From the NCBI RefSeq assembly GCF_004355005.1, contig NZ_SMSJ01000013.1, forward strand, positions 1-64,000: a stretch of DNA of 64,000 nt, written 5' to 3'. This document shows, piece by piece, positions 25,162 to 33,671 of this stretch (the first letter of the stretch is position 1; each line of letters starts with the position of its first letter). The position numbers and the translations under genes are program-made. Origin of the DNA: Dankookia rubra. Lineage in GTDB: Bacteria > Pseudomonadota > Alphaproteobacteria > Acetobacterales > Acetobacteraceae. The notes under the pieces are model-generated. The model was not told where the DNA came from. It made no database searches and saw only the letters and a program-made list of their open reading frames with translations.

Positions 25162-28100
25162 TCACGGCCGGGCCATCACCGCAGCGATCGCCGTGCGCAG
25201 CCTTTCGGTCTGCAGCGGCTTGGCCTCGAACCGGTCCATTCCGGCGGCGCGGCATTTCGCCTCGGCTTCCGGCGAGGCATCGGCGGTCACCGCGATGATC
25301 GGCACCCGCGCCGCCGGGCCGGGCAGGGCGCGGATCGCCCGGGTGGCGGCGATGCCATCCATCCCCGGCATCATGATGTCCATCAGCACCAGGTCGTAGG
25401 CCCGGTCGCGCATCGCGGCGACCGCCGCGGCGCCGTCCTCCACCGCCTCCGGCCGGTGTCCCAGCCGCTGCAGCAGGGCCACCGCCACCGCCCGGTTCGC
25501 CGCGATGTCCTCGGCCACCAGCACCCGCAGCGGTGTGGCCGGCGCGGCGGAAGGCCCCTCCGGCACGGCGCGCAGCGGCAGCGCCACGCGGAAGATGCTG
25601 CCGGCGCCCGCCGCGCTTTCGACCGCGATGCTGCCGCCCATGCTCTCCAGCAGCAGCCGGCAGACCGCGAGCCCGAGCCCGAGCCCGCCGAATTGCCGGG
25701 CGGTCGAGCTGTCGCCCTGAGTGAAGGGCTCGAAGAGCCGCGCCCCGGCCTCCGGCGTGATGCCGATGCCGGTATCGGCGATGGTGATGGCCAGCTGCCA
25801 GCCGCCTGCCGCCCCCGCACCCGTCTCCGCCGACCCGGCGATGGCCACGGCGCCCAGGGCGATGCGGCCGGAGGGGGTGAATTTCAGCGCATTGTCCAGC
25901 AGCTTCAGCAGCACCTGGCGCAGCCGGTCCTCGTCGCCCAGCACCGCCTCCGGCAGTCCGGAGTCGAGCTCGAGCACGAAGTCGAGCCCCTTGGCCCGGG
26001 CGCGCGGCGCGACCTGCCAGGCCATGGCACGCAGCGTCTCCCGCGGGTCGAAGACCACCTCTCGCAGGGTGACCCGGCCGCGTTCGAGCCGGGAGACGTC
26101 GAGGATGTCGTCGACCAGGCCGAGCAGCTGGCGGCCGGATTCGCGCACCATCCGCAGGTCCTCGACCTGGTCCGGCCGCGGCTCGTGCAGCAGCAGCACG
26201 TCGGACAGGCCGATCACCGCATTCAGCGGGGTGCGCAATTCGTGGCTGACGATGGCGAGGAATTCGGTGCGGCTCCGCAATGCCGCCTCCGCCGCCAGAC
26301 GGGCGGCCTCCTGCGCCTGCAGCACGGCATGCCGCGCCGTGACATCGGTGAAGGTGCGGACCGAGCGGCCGTCCTCGAGGAAGCGGACCCGCACCTCCAG
26401 CATCCGGCCGTCCCGGGTCGCGCGGACATAGGGCGGGTGCTCGGCCGCTCCGCGCACGAGGCCGGCGCCCGCCAGCGGCAGGGCCTCTGGCGCCGCGGCG
26501 AAGTCGCCGCGCTCCTGCTGGAAGCGCAGGATCTCGCGGATCGCCGTCCCCGGCCGCGTCAGTTCGGGCGGCAGGTCGAGCAACGCGCCGGTCAGGCTGT
26601 TGACCACCTCGACCCGGCCATCCGCATCGACCAGCGCGATGCCGAGCGGGGCGTTCTCGAAGGCGGCGGACAGGGCAGCGCGGGCGGCTTCCTGCGCCGC
26701 CAGCGCGGCGTGCCGCCCGGTGACGTCGGCATAGGTGCGGATGGTCCGGCCATCGGGCAGGAGCCGGGTCCGCACCTCCATCATCCGCCCGTCGCGGGTG
26801 GGACGCTCGTAGGCCTCGCGCGCCTCCGGCTCCGGCGCCGTCGCGGCCGCGGCGGCCGCCTCGGCCAGGATGTCCGGCACCGCGGCCAGGTCGTCGCGCG
26901 CGAGCTGCAGCCGGACGATGTCGAGGGCCGGCGTGCCCGGCCGGGCCAGGTCGGGCGGCAGGTCGAGCAGGTCGACCGCCATGCCGTTGATGAACTCCAC
27001 CTGCTGCGCCGCGTCGACCAGCAGGATGCCGAGCGGGGCATTCTCGAAGGCGGCGACCAGCGCGGCCCGCGCCGCCGCCTCGGCCTGCAGCGCCTGGTGA
27101 CGGGCGGTGACGTCGGTGAAAGTGCGGAGCACCCGGCCATCCGGCAGATGCGTGGTCCGCACGTCCATCACGCGGCCGTCGCGCAGCCGCCGTTCGTAGT
27201 CGGCGAGCGGCGGCTCCGGCCCCGCCAGCGTGGCGCGGGCGGCCGCCGCCACGGCTGGCGTCGTGGCGAAATCCCCGCGTTCGAGCTGGAAGGCCAGGAT
27301 GTCCTGGATGGCGGCGCCCGGCTGGGCCAGGTCCGGCGGCAGGTCGATCAGCCGGACGGCATTGGCGTTGATGACCTGCACGCGCTGGTCGGCACCGATC
27401 AGCAGCACGCCGTGCGGCACGTTCTCGAAGGCGGCGGCCAGGGCGGCCTGCGCCGCCTGGGCCTGGTCGCGCGCCGCCGCCTCCGCCCGCAGCGCGGCGT
27501 GGTGCGCGGTGACGTCGGTATAGGTGCGGATGAAGCGCCCATCGGCGAGGAAGTTGGAGCGGACCTCGATCACCCGGCCATCGGGCTTGACCCGCTGGTA
27601 GACCCGCCCGTCGAGGCCCTGGGCGCGCATCGCCGCCCAGGCCTCGGGGATCGGCCCCTCGATCGGCTCGATCTCGCCGGCGGCGACCTGGTGCTCGATC
27701 AGCCGGGCGATCGGGGTGCCGGGCCGGGCGAGGTCCGGCGGCACGCCGGCCAAGTCGATCGCCGCTTGGTTGCAGAGCAGGATGCGGTCGTCGGGCCCGA
27801 CCAGCATCACGCCATGCGGCACGTTCTCGAGCGCCGCCGCCAGTGCCGCCTCGGCCGCCAGGGCCTGGTCGCGCGCCACGGCGATGGCGGCGGCGGCGCG
27901 GCGCGGCGCGGTGACGTCGGTGAAGGTCCGCACATGGCTGCCATCCGCCGCATGGGCGGTGCGAATCTCGAGCTCGGTGCCGTCCGGCCGGGCGCGCAGC
28001 GTCACCACCGGCGGCCGGTCCGGCCCGCCGGAACTGTCCACATGGACATGCGGCGCCGGGCCGCCGCCGAACTCGCCCGTCGCCTCCTGCCAGGCGACGA

Positions 28101-29205
28101 CGGACGAGATCGGGGTGCCGGGCACGGCGAGCCCGGGCGGCAGGCCCAGCAACTCGATCGCCCGCCGGTTCACCACCGCCAGCCGGCGCTGCGGGTCGAT
28201 CATCATGATGCCCTGGCCGACATGCGCGACCACGGCTTCGAGTTGCGCCCGCGCCCGCCGGTCGCGCCGCCGCACATGCGCGACGCCCAGGCAGGCGCCG
28301 AGGATCAGCAGCGTCACCACCCCGCCCACCGCCAGCAGCTTGGCCCGGTCGCGCCGCGCCAGGGCGAGGGCGACATCGGCATCGGTGCCGATGGTGACGA
28401 CCAGCGGATAGCCCTGCACCCGGCGATAGAGGAAGAAGCGGTCGATTCCGTCCACCACGCTGCGGTCGCGCCAATGCGCCTCTCCCGTCGTGGCGCGGAT
28501 CTTCTCGATGGTGGCGTCCGGCAGGCGTAGCCCCAGCAGGTTGTCTGGCCCCGGCACCCGGGCGCGGATGATGCCGTCGTCGCCGACCAGGCCGACGGTG
28601 CCGCCCTGCAGATCCAGCCGCCGGTAGAGCCGGGAGAAGCTGTCGGCGTCGACCGCCAGCATGATGATCCCGGCGAGGGCCCCGCCGGCGTCGCGCAGCG
28701 GGCGGGCGAGGTTGATGGTGGGCCGGTCGCTGACCCTGTCGGTCAGCGGCGCGCTGATCTGCAGCCGGTCCTGCGCCGGGTTGCCGAGGATGGCGGCGAC
28801 GTAGGGCCGGTCCCGCAGGTCCACCGGCGCGGGCAGCACGCCGTCGAGGATGCTGTGGACGAAGCCGTCGGGGCCGATGATCGCCGCCTGGACGAGGTCG
28901 GCGGGGGGATCGATGCCGATCCAGTCGCGCACGGTGAAGCCGGCGGGGTCGCGGGCCTGCAGCGCCGCACCGTAGCGCAGGATGGTCTCGATCGTGCGGA
29001 GCCGGCCGGCGATCTCGGCTTCCAAGGTGCGGGCGAGGATGGCGCCGGACTCCGCCGCCTGGTCGGCAGCGCGGCGGAATTCGGCGCGGATGCCGAGCCC
29101 GACCAGCAGCCAGACCGTGGCGACGAGCAGGGCGGCGAGGCCCAGCCCGGCCCTGTCCAGCCAGCGCGCGGGCCGGCCTACCTGAACTTCCGCCTCAGCC
29201 TGCAA
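25162..29205 (-). CDS. hybrid sensor histidine kinase with five PAS domains
   Basis: 1347-residue membrane kinase. Layout: a helix at residues 20-40 (LGLAALLVATVWLLVGLGI), an extracytoplasmic Cache-like sensor about 41-288, a second helix about 290-310, then five tandem PAS units starting near 330, 462, 596, 723 and 852. Each PAS unit has a core such as PHGVMLVGPDDRILLCNQ and ends in a TFTDVTARH-like segment. HisKA follows with EFLAIVSHELRTPLNAVIGL, His988 being the phosphorylation site, then an ATPase domain and a C-terminal receiver (DLVLMDIMMPGMDG). The start appears to be TTG 29205 behind GGAGA. It follows an OmpR regulator gene and is probably its partner; the signal is unknown. Confidence 0.88.
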   Translation of the reverse strand: MQAEAEVQVGRPARWLDRAGLGLAALLVATVWLLVGLGIRAEFRRAADQAAESGAILARTLEAEIAGRLRTIETILRYGAALQARDPAGFTVRDWIGIDPPADLVQAAIIGPDGFVHSILDGVLPAPVDLRDRPYVAAILGNPAQDRLQISAPLTDRVSDRPTINLARPLRDAGGALAGIIMLAVDADSFSRLYRRLDLQGGTVGLVGDDGIIRARVPGPDNLLGLRLPDATIEKIRATTGEAHWRDRSVVDGIDRFFLYRRVQGYPLVVTIGTDADVALALARRDRAKLLAVGGVVTLLILGACLGVAHVRRRDRRARAQLEAVVAHVGQGIMMIDPQRRLAVVNRRAIELLGLPPGLAVPGTPISSVVAWQEATGEFGGGPAPHVHVDSSGGPDRPPVVTLRARPDGTELEIRTAHAADGSHVRTFTDVTAPRRAAAAIAVARDQALAAEAALAAALENVPHGVMLVGPDDRILLCNQAAIDLAGVPPDLARPGTPIARLIEHQVAAGEIEPIEGPIPEAWAAMRAQGLDGRVYQRVKPDGRVIEVRSNFLADGRFIRTYTDVTAHHAALRAEAAARDQAQAAQAALAAAFENVPHGVLLIGADQRVQVINANAVRLIDLPPDLAQPGAAIQDILAFQLERGDFATTPAVAAAARATLAGPEPPLADYERRLRDGRVMDVRTTHLPDGRVLRTFTDVTARHQALQAEAAARAALVAAFENAPLGILLVDAAQQVEFINGMAVDLLDLPPDLARPGTPALDIVRLQLARDDLAAVPDILAEAAAAAATAPEPEAREAYERPTRDGRMMEVRTRLLPDGRTIRTYADVTGRHAALAAQEAARAALSAAFENAPLGIALVDADGRVEVVNSLTGALLDLPPELTRPGTAIREILRFQQERGDFAAAPEALPLAGAGLVRGAAEHPPYVRATRDGRMLEVRVRFLEDGRSVRTFTDVTARHAVLQAQEAARLAAEAALRSRTEFLAIVSHELRTPLNAVIGLSDVLLLHEPRPDQVEDLRMVRESGRQLLGLVDDILDVSRLERGRVTLREVVFDPRETLRAMAWQVAPRARAKGLDFVLELDSGLPEAVLGDEDRLRQVLLKLLDNALKFTPSGRIALGAVAIAGSAETGAGAAGGWQLAITIADTGIGITPEAGARLFEPFTQGDSSTARQFGGLGLGLAVCRLLLESMGGSIAVESAAGAGSIFRVALPLRAVPEGPSAAPATPLRVLVAEDIAANRAVAVALLQRLGHRPEAVEDGAAAVAAMRDRAYDLVLMDIMMPGMDGIAATRAIRALPGPAARVPIIAVTADASPEAEAKCRAAGMDRFEAKPLQTERLRTAIAAVMARP

Positions 29206-29321
29206 TCCCTGTCTCCGGACATGACCGGCCGGGTGGTCGAGATCTATGCCGAGATGCCCTCCCGCCAGGCTGCCAGGAGGGTGCGTGTATCACGTTGGTG
29301 TCATGTCTTCCTAACCAGAAC

Positions 29322-29345
29322 GGGCGAGGGGATGGCCCCCCGCCC
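29322..29345 (-). terminator. hairpin between response regulator and kinase genes
   Basis: A 10-bp stem with one mismatch (GGGCGAGGGG / CCCCCCGCCC) and a 4-base loop sits 22 bases after the response regulator stop, in the 162-base gap before the kinase. It may reduce kinase expression relative to the regulator. Confidence 0.4.
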
Positions 29346-29367
29346 GCCCGGCCCGGAGCGGCCCCGG

Positions 29368-30087
29368 TCAGGCCGCCAGCCGTTCCGGCATCCGCGGCTC
29401 CAGCCGGTAGGCACCGCGGTCGGTCAGTAGCAACTGCGGGTTGGCCGGATCCGCCTCCATCTTCTGCCGCAGGCGGTAGATGTGGGTTTCCAGCGTGTGG
29501 GTGGTGACGCCGCTGTTGAAGCCCCAGACATCGGCCAGCAGCGTCGCCCGGTTCACCGGCGCGGCATTGGCCCGCAGCAGGTACTTCAGGATCCGGCATT
29601 CCTTGTCGGTCAGCCGGACCTTGCGGTTCTTGCCGGGGTCGAGCAGCAGGCGGACCGCCGGGCGGAACAGGTAGTGGCCGATGGTGAAGCTGGCGTCCTC
29701 CGAGTTGTCGAAGACGCGCAGCTGGGCGCGCAGCCGGGCCAGCAGCTCCGGCAGGCGGAAGGGCTTGGCGATGTAGTCGTTCGCGCCGCTGTCGAGGCCG
29801 CGGACGACGTCGGATTCGGCATCCGCGCCGGTCAGCATGATCACCGGCATCTTGCGGCCGTCGCGCCGGAGCCGGGCGCAGAATTCCCGCCCATCGGCGT
29901 CGGGCAGGCCGACATCAAGCAGGATTGCATCGTAACGAGAATCATTTTCGGCCAGCTTGCTTGCCGCTTCCGCTGCGTCGCAGGCCTCGTCGGCGATGAA
30001 CTCGCCGTCCTGGGCGATCTGCTCCGCAAGCGTGGCGCGCAGGTCGGCATCGTCCTCGATGATCAGGATGGGACGGGCGAGGGTCAT
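29368..30087 (-). CDS. OmpR/PhoB-family response regulator
   Basis: 239 residues from ATG 30087 behind AAGGAGAGAG. The receiver domain has the acidic pair EDD (residues 11-13), the phosphoacceptor Asp58 in ILLDVGLPDADG, the conserved Thr in MLTGADAESD and Lys in IAKPFRLPELLAR. The C-terminal winged helix reads VRLTDKECRILKYLLRANA, then THTLETHIYRLRQKM. It binds DNA when phosphorylated, most likely by the five-PAS kinase encoded just downstream. Targets are unknown. Confidence 0.93.
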   Translation of the reverse strand: MTLARPILIIEDDADLRATLAEQIAQDGEFIADEACDAAEAASKLAENDSRYDAILLDVGLPDADGREFCARLRRDGRKMPVIMLTGADAESDVVRGLDSGANDYIAKPFRLPELLARLRAQLRVFDNSEDASFTIGHYLFRPAVRLLLDPGKNRKVRLTDKECRILKYLLRANAAPVNRATLLADVWGFNSGVTTHTLETHIYRLRQKMEADPANPQLLLTDRGAYRLEPRMPERLAA

Positions 30088-30383
30088 TTGGCTCTCTCCT
30101 TGTGTTGCGCGTACCGCGAGGACCGGATGCTGAGGCTAAAATGCAGCACCGATGCTCAACCTGTGAGATTGGATACGCGATTTTATGTGCGATGTGCCAA
30201 GGAATAATCCGCCCTTTGGCAACACGATGATGTGCGGAATCACACAGCCTGTTTGTTTAGACAAGTGAAGTATTGTCGCCGTCTGCGGAGCCCAGAAGGC
30301 GGCAAAGCGGCGAAGTCGCGGCAGCGACCACCTGGTCCGGCCGGCGTTGCATTGCGGCATCACCAGCGGACCCCACCCACCCC

Positions 30384-31637
30384 ATGGATCCCTATATCGT
30401 CCTGCTCGCCGGCACCGGCGCGCTGATCCTGCTCGTCGCCTGGTTGCCCATGGCGCTGAAGGAACTGCCGCTGTCGCTGCCGATGTTCTGTGTCGCATTC
30501 GGCTTCGCCGCCTTCAGCCTCTCGGCCGGTGACACCCCGCATCCCCTCCACTACCCCGCCGTGACCGAACGCCTCACGGAGCTTGTGGTTATCGTGGCGT
30601 TGACCAGCGCCGGGCTGAAGCTCGATCGGCGCCTGGCCTGGCGGTCCTGGATGCTGACCTGGCGGCTGCTGGGCTTCGCCATGCCGCTCTCGATCGCCGG
30701 GATCGGGCTGGTCGCGCATTGGCTGCTCGGGCTCGGCCCGGCCGCGGCGCTGCTGTTGGGGGCGGCGCTGGCGCCGACCGACCCGGTGCTGGCCGCCGAT
30801 GTCCAGGTCGGCCCGCCGCGCTCGGGCGAGGAGGACGAGGTCCGCTTCACCCTGACCGCCGAGGCCGGGCTGAACGACGGGCTCGCCTTTCCCTTCGTCA
30901 ACCTCGCCATCGCGCTGGCGCTGAACGACGCGCTGGTCGGCGACTGGGCCTGGGAATGGGCCGCGGTCGACGTGGCCTGGAAGCTCGGCGCCGGGATCGC
31001 GGCCGGCTGGGCAGTGGGCTCGGCACTCGGCTGGCTGTCCTTCCACATGCCGAACCGGGCCCGGCTGTCGCGCACGGGGGACGGGTTCGTGGCGCTCGGC
31101 GTCACCTTCCTCGCCTATGGCGTGACCGAGCTGGTGCACGGCTACGGCTTCCTCGCGGTCTTCGTCGCCGCGCTCAGGCTGCGGTCGGCCGAGCGGCACA
31201 ATCGCTACCACGACCGGCTGCACGACTTCGCCGAGCAGACCGAGCGGCTGCTGATGATGGTGCTGCTGGTGCTGTTCGGCGGCGCGCTGGCCGGCGGGCT
31301 GCTCGACCCGCTGGACTGGTGGGGCGTGCTGGCGACGCTGGTCTTCCTGTTCGTGGTGCGGCCGCTGGCCGGGCTGGTCTCGCTGCTCGGCGTCGCGGCG
31401 CCATGGGACGAGCGCGCGGCGATCGGCTTCTTCGGCATCCGCGGCCTCGGCAGCTTCTACTACCTGGCCTATGCGCTGAACCAGGCGCCCTTCGGCCATG
31501 GCGAGCAGCTCTGGGCGGTGCTCGGCCTGACGGTGCTGGTCTCGATCGCGCTGCACGGGGTAACGGTGACGCCGGCGATGCGGCTGCTCGATGCCAAGCG
31601 GCGGCGGCAAGGCGTGCTGCCGCTGGTGCGGACCTGA
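30384..31637 (+). CDS. CPA1-type cation:proton antiporter
   Basis: 417-residue inner-membrane protein with about 12 helices. ATG 30384 follows a GC-rich leader with no strong ribosome site. Family hallmarks are the ion-site segment GAALAPTDPVLAADVQVGPP and EAGLNDGLAFPFVNLAIAL, as in NhaP-type exchangers, plus FFGIRGLGSFYYLAYALN. It exchanges Na+ or K+ for H+ to control pH and salt. A 296-base, relatively AT-rich gap separates it from the divergent regulator gene and should hold both promoters. Confidence 0.88.
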   Translation: MDPYIVLLAGTGALILLVAWLPMALKELPLSLPMFCVAFGFAAFSLSAGDTPHPLHYPAVTERLTELVVIVALTSAGLKLDRRLAWRSWMLTWRLLGFAMPLSIAGIGLVAHWLLGLGPAAALLLGAALAPTDPVLAADVQVGPPRSGEEDEVRFTLTAEAGLNDGLAFPFVNLAIALALNDALVGDWAWEWAAVDVAWKLGAGIAAGWAVGSALGWLSFHMPNRARLSRTGDGFVALGVTFLAYGVTELVHGYGFLAVFVAALRLRSAERHNRYHDRLHDFAEQTERLLMMVLLVLFGGALAGGLLDPLDWWGVLATLVFLFVVRPLAGLVSLLGVAAPWDERAAIGFFGIRGLGSFYYLAYALNQAPFGHGEQLWAVLGLTVLVSIALHGVTVTPAMRLLDAKRRRQGVLPLVRT

Positions 31638-31739
31638 GGGAGCGGCAAAATGGCGGGTGCACGCGAGCGTCACCCGCTGGCGCTTGGCGCCCCGGCAGCG
31701 GCGTGCCTAGCTAGGATGCACAGCAGAGGAGAGCCGCGC

Positions 31740-32348
31740 ATGTCCGGCACCCAATCGCCGTCGCCCAACCTCTCGCCGAGCCTCACCGGGCATTTCCCGC
31801 TGGTCCGCCTGATGGCGCGGGGCTGGTGGGTCTTCGTGTTGCGCGGGGTGGTGGCGATCCTGTTCGGCCTGGTCGCCTTCCTGGCGCCGGGCCTCAGCCT
31901 CGCCTTCATCCTCGGCATGCTGGCGGCCTGGATGGCGATCGACGGCGCCTCGACGCTCTACCAGGCGGTGAAGGGCCCACCGGAGCGGCACGGCGTCTGG
32001 TTCTGGGTGGACGGCCTCGTCTCGCTCGCCGCCGCCGCCATCCTGCTGCTGGCGCCAGGGCTTTCGGCGCTGACGCTGGTCTATGTCGCCAGCTTCTGGA
32101 GCATCGCGATCGGCGTCTTCCGGCTTATCATGGCCTTCCGGCTCGGCAGCATCATCATGGGGCTGTTCGGCGCCATCACGGTGTTCTTCGGCACCTGGCT
32201 GCTGCTGAACCCGGGGCCGGGCCTGCTGGCGCTGATCTGGATCGTCGGCATCGAGGCGATGGTGGCGGGCGGGCTGATGATCGGCCTCGGTTGGCGGTTG
32301 CGGCGGGTGGCGAACGACCCGCACGGGCCGGCGATGGGGCGCGGCTAA
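31740..32348 (+). CDS. HdeD-like (DUF308) membrane protein
   Basis: 202 residues from ATG 31740, preceded by GAGGAGAG. After a polar N-terminus rich in Ser/Pro come six short helices in pairs, e.g. WWVFVLRGVVAILFGLVAFL, FWVDGLVSLAAAAILLLAPG and MGLFGAITVFFGTWLLLNPG, the DUF308 repeat. HdeD of E. coli supports acid resistance; elsewhere the role is unproved. It lies about 100 bases after the antiporter, consistent with a pH/ion homeostasis group. Confidence 0.85.
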   Translation: MSGTQSPSPNLSPSLTGHFPLVRLMARGWWVFVLRGVVAILFGLVAFLAPGLSLAFILGMLAAWMAIDGASTLYQAVKGPPERHGVWFWVDGLVSLAAAAILLLAPGLSALTLVYVASFWSIAIGVFRLIMAFRLGSIIMGLFGAITVFFGTWLLLNPGPGLLALIWIVGIEAMVAGGLMIGLGWRLRRVANDPHGPAMGRG

Positions 32349-32426
32349 GGCGATGCCCATGGTGGCCCGGGGCGTTGCCGCCCCGGGGCTTTCCGGCGAG
32401 CATGCGGGCACGTCGGAGAGATCGTT

Positions 32427-33008
32427 TTGCCCGAATCCCCACTGCCCACGCTCGTCCCCAGCCGCCGCGACCTCTTCCTCGGCTACCTGAAGATCGGCCT
32501 CTTCGGCTTCGGCGGCGTCGCCGCCTGGGCGCGCCGCGTCATCGTCGAGGAGCGGCGCTGGCTGACCGAGCGCGAATATGCCGAGGTGCTCGGCCTCGGC
32601 CAGGTGCTGCCGGGGCCGAATGTCGGCAATGCCGCGGTGATGATCGGCCGGCGCTTCCACGGCCTGCCCGGCGCGCTGCTGGCGACCGCCGGGATCTATT
32701 GCGCGCCGCTGGTGATCCTGATCGCGCTCTGCCTGCTCTACGACCGCTACGGCCAGCTGCCCGCGGTGGCGCCGGCCATGGCGGGCATCGCCGCGGCAGC
32801 CGCCGGCATGGTGATCGGCACGGCCTTCAAGATGGTCGGCAAGCTGAAGCTCGCGCCGGAGGCGATCGTGCTGCTGATCCTGGCCGCCTTCGCCGCGGCC
32901 TGGCTGCGGCTGCCGCTGCCGCTCATCGTGCTGGCGCTGGCGCCGCCGTCGATCGCCGCCTCGCTCTGGCGGGCCGGGCTGATCCTGCGCAGCGAGACCG
33001 CCCGATGA
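32427..33008 (+). CDS. chromate transporter, N-terminal half (short ChrA)
   Basis: 193-residue membrane protein starting at TTG 32427 with GGAGAG upstream. It has one CHR domain: YLKIGLFGFGGVAAWARRV then LGLGQVLPGPNVGNAAVMIG, containing the PGP motif. Together with the next gene it corresponds to the two halves of full-length ChrA, the split short-chain pair type. ChrA exports chromate in exchange for protons; other anions are possible. Its stop overlaps the next start (ATGA). Confidence 0.88.
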   Translation: MPESPLPTLVPSRRDLFLGYLKIGLFGFGGVAAWARRVIVEERRWLTEREYAEVLGLGQVLPGPNVGNAAVMIGRRFHGLPGALLATAGIYCAPLVILIALCLLYDRYGQLPAVAPAMAGIAAAAAGMVIGTAFKMVGKLKLAPEAIVLLILAAFAAAWLRLPLPLIVLALAPPSIAASLWRAGLILRSETAR

Positions 33009-33529
33009 CCCTGCTGCTGCAGATCCTGGCCACCTTCTCCATCCTGTCGCTGGTCGCGGTCGGCGGCGCCAATGCCGTGCTGCCGGAGATGCACCGGCAG
33101 CTGGTCGAGCTGCGCGGCTGGCTGGACGACGCGTCCTTCGCCCAGCTCTATGCGCTGGCCCAGGTGGCGCCGGGGCCGAACATCCTGGTCGCCAGCGTGA
33201 TGGGCTGGCGGATCGGGTCCTGGGGCGGGATGGCGATGGCGACCGTGGGCATGCTGCTGCCGGCGGCCGTGCTGGCCTGGGGCGTGGCGGGGCTGACCCA
33301 CCGGCTGCGCGGCGCGCCCTGGCTGAAGCCGGCCCAGGGGGGCCTCGTGCCGATCGCGGTCGGGCTGCTGCTGGCGGCCGGGCTGGTGATGGCCGAGGCC
33401 TCGAGCCAGTTCGGCCTGCTGCCGCTTTTGGTGGTGGCGGTGTCGAGCGTGTTCGTGTGGCGGACGAATTTCAGCCCGCTCTGGGTGCTGGTCGGCGGCG
33501 GCGTGCTGGGGTCGATCCTGCTGCGCTGA
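33005..33529 (+). CDS. chromate transporter, C-terminal half (short ChrA)
   Basis: 174-residue partner of the preceding gene. ATG 33005 overlaps its stop by four bases. The CHR signature is repeated: FSILSLVAVGGANAVLPEMH then YALAQVAPGPNILVASVMGW with PGP. The two proteins probably form a heterodimeric pump in opposite membrane orientations, as in other split ChrA pairs. It is convergent with the CitMHS gene across a hairpin-bearing gap. Confidence 0.88.
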   Translation: MTLLLQILATFSILSLVAVGGANAVLPEMHRQLVELRGWLDDASFAQLYALAQVAPGPNILVASVMGWRIGSWGGMAMATVGMLLPAAVLAWGVAGLTHRLRGAPWLKPAQGGLVPIAVGLLLAAGLVMAEASSQFGLLPLLVVAVSSVFVWRTNFSPLWVLVGGGVLGSILLR

Positions 33530-33613
33530 AGTCAGGGAGGGAAAGAGTAGTCCCTGCCCGAACTCCTACCGTCCCTTCCGCGGGCCGGGCGTCCGCCGCG
33601 CAGCGAATGCGGG

Positions 33614-33662
33614 CTCATGGAAACGGATGAGGGGTTCGGGGAGAATACCTTGTCCCCGATCC
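33614..33662. terminator. convergent-gap hairpin, repeat copy R1
   Basis: TCGGGGA (33636-33642) and TCCCCGA (33653-33659) form a perfect 7-bp stem with a 10-base loop between two convergent genes. On the minus strand the stem is followed by AACCCCTCATCCGTTTCC, closely resembling the sequence after the hairpin at 52178-52202. It is probably a bidirectional terminator belonging to a repeat family. Confidence 0.55.
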
Positions 33663-33671
33663 TCCTTGTCC

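Noticed and set aside
25162..29205. Repetitive DNA in the kinase gene as a CRISPR-like or satellite repeat
   Set aside because: The periodicity of about 390 bases comes from five duplicated PAS domains within an intact coding frame.
30136..30498. 120-codon leftward frame overlapping the antiporter start
   Set aside because: Low-complexity Arg/Thr-rich translation, no ribosome site, overlaps the start of a real gene and the promoter gap.
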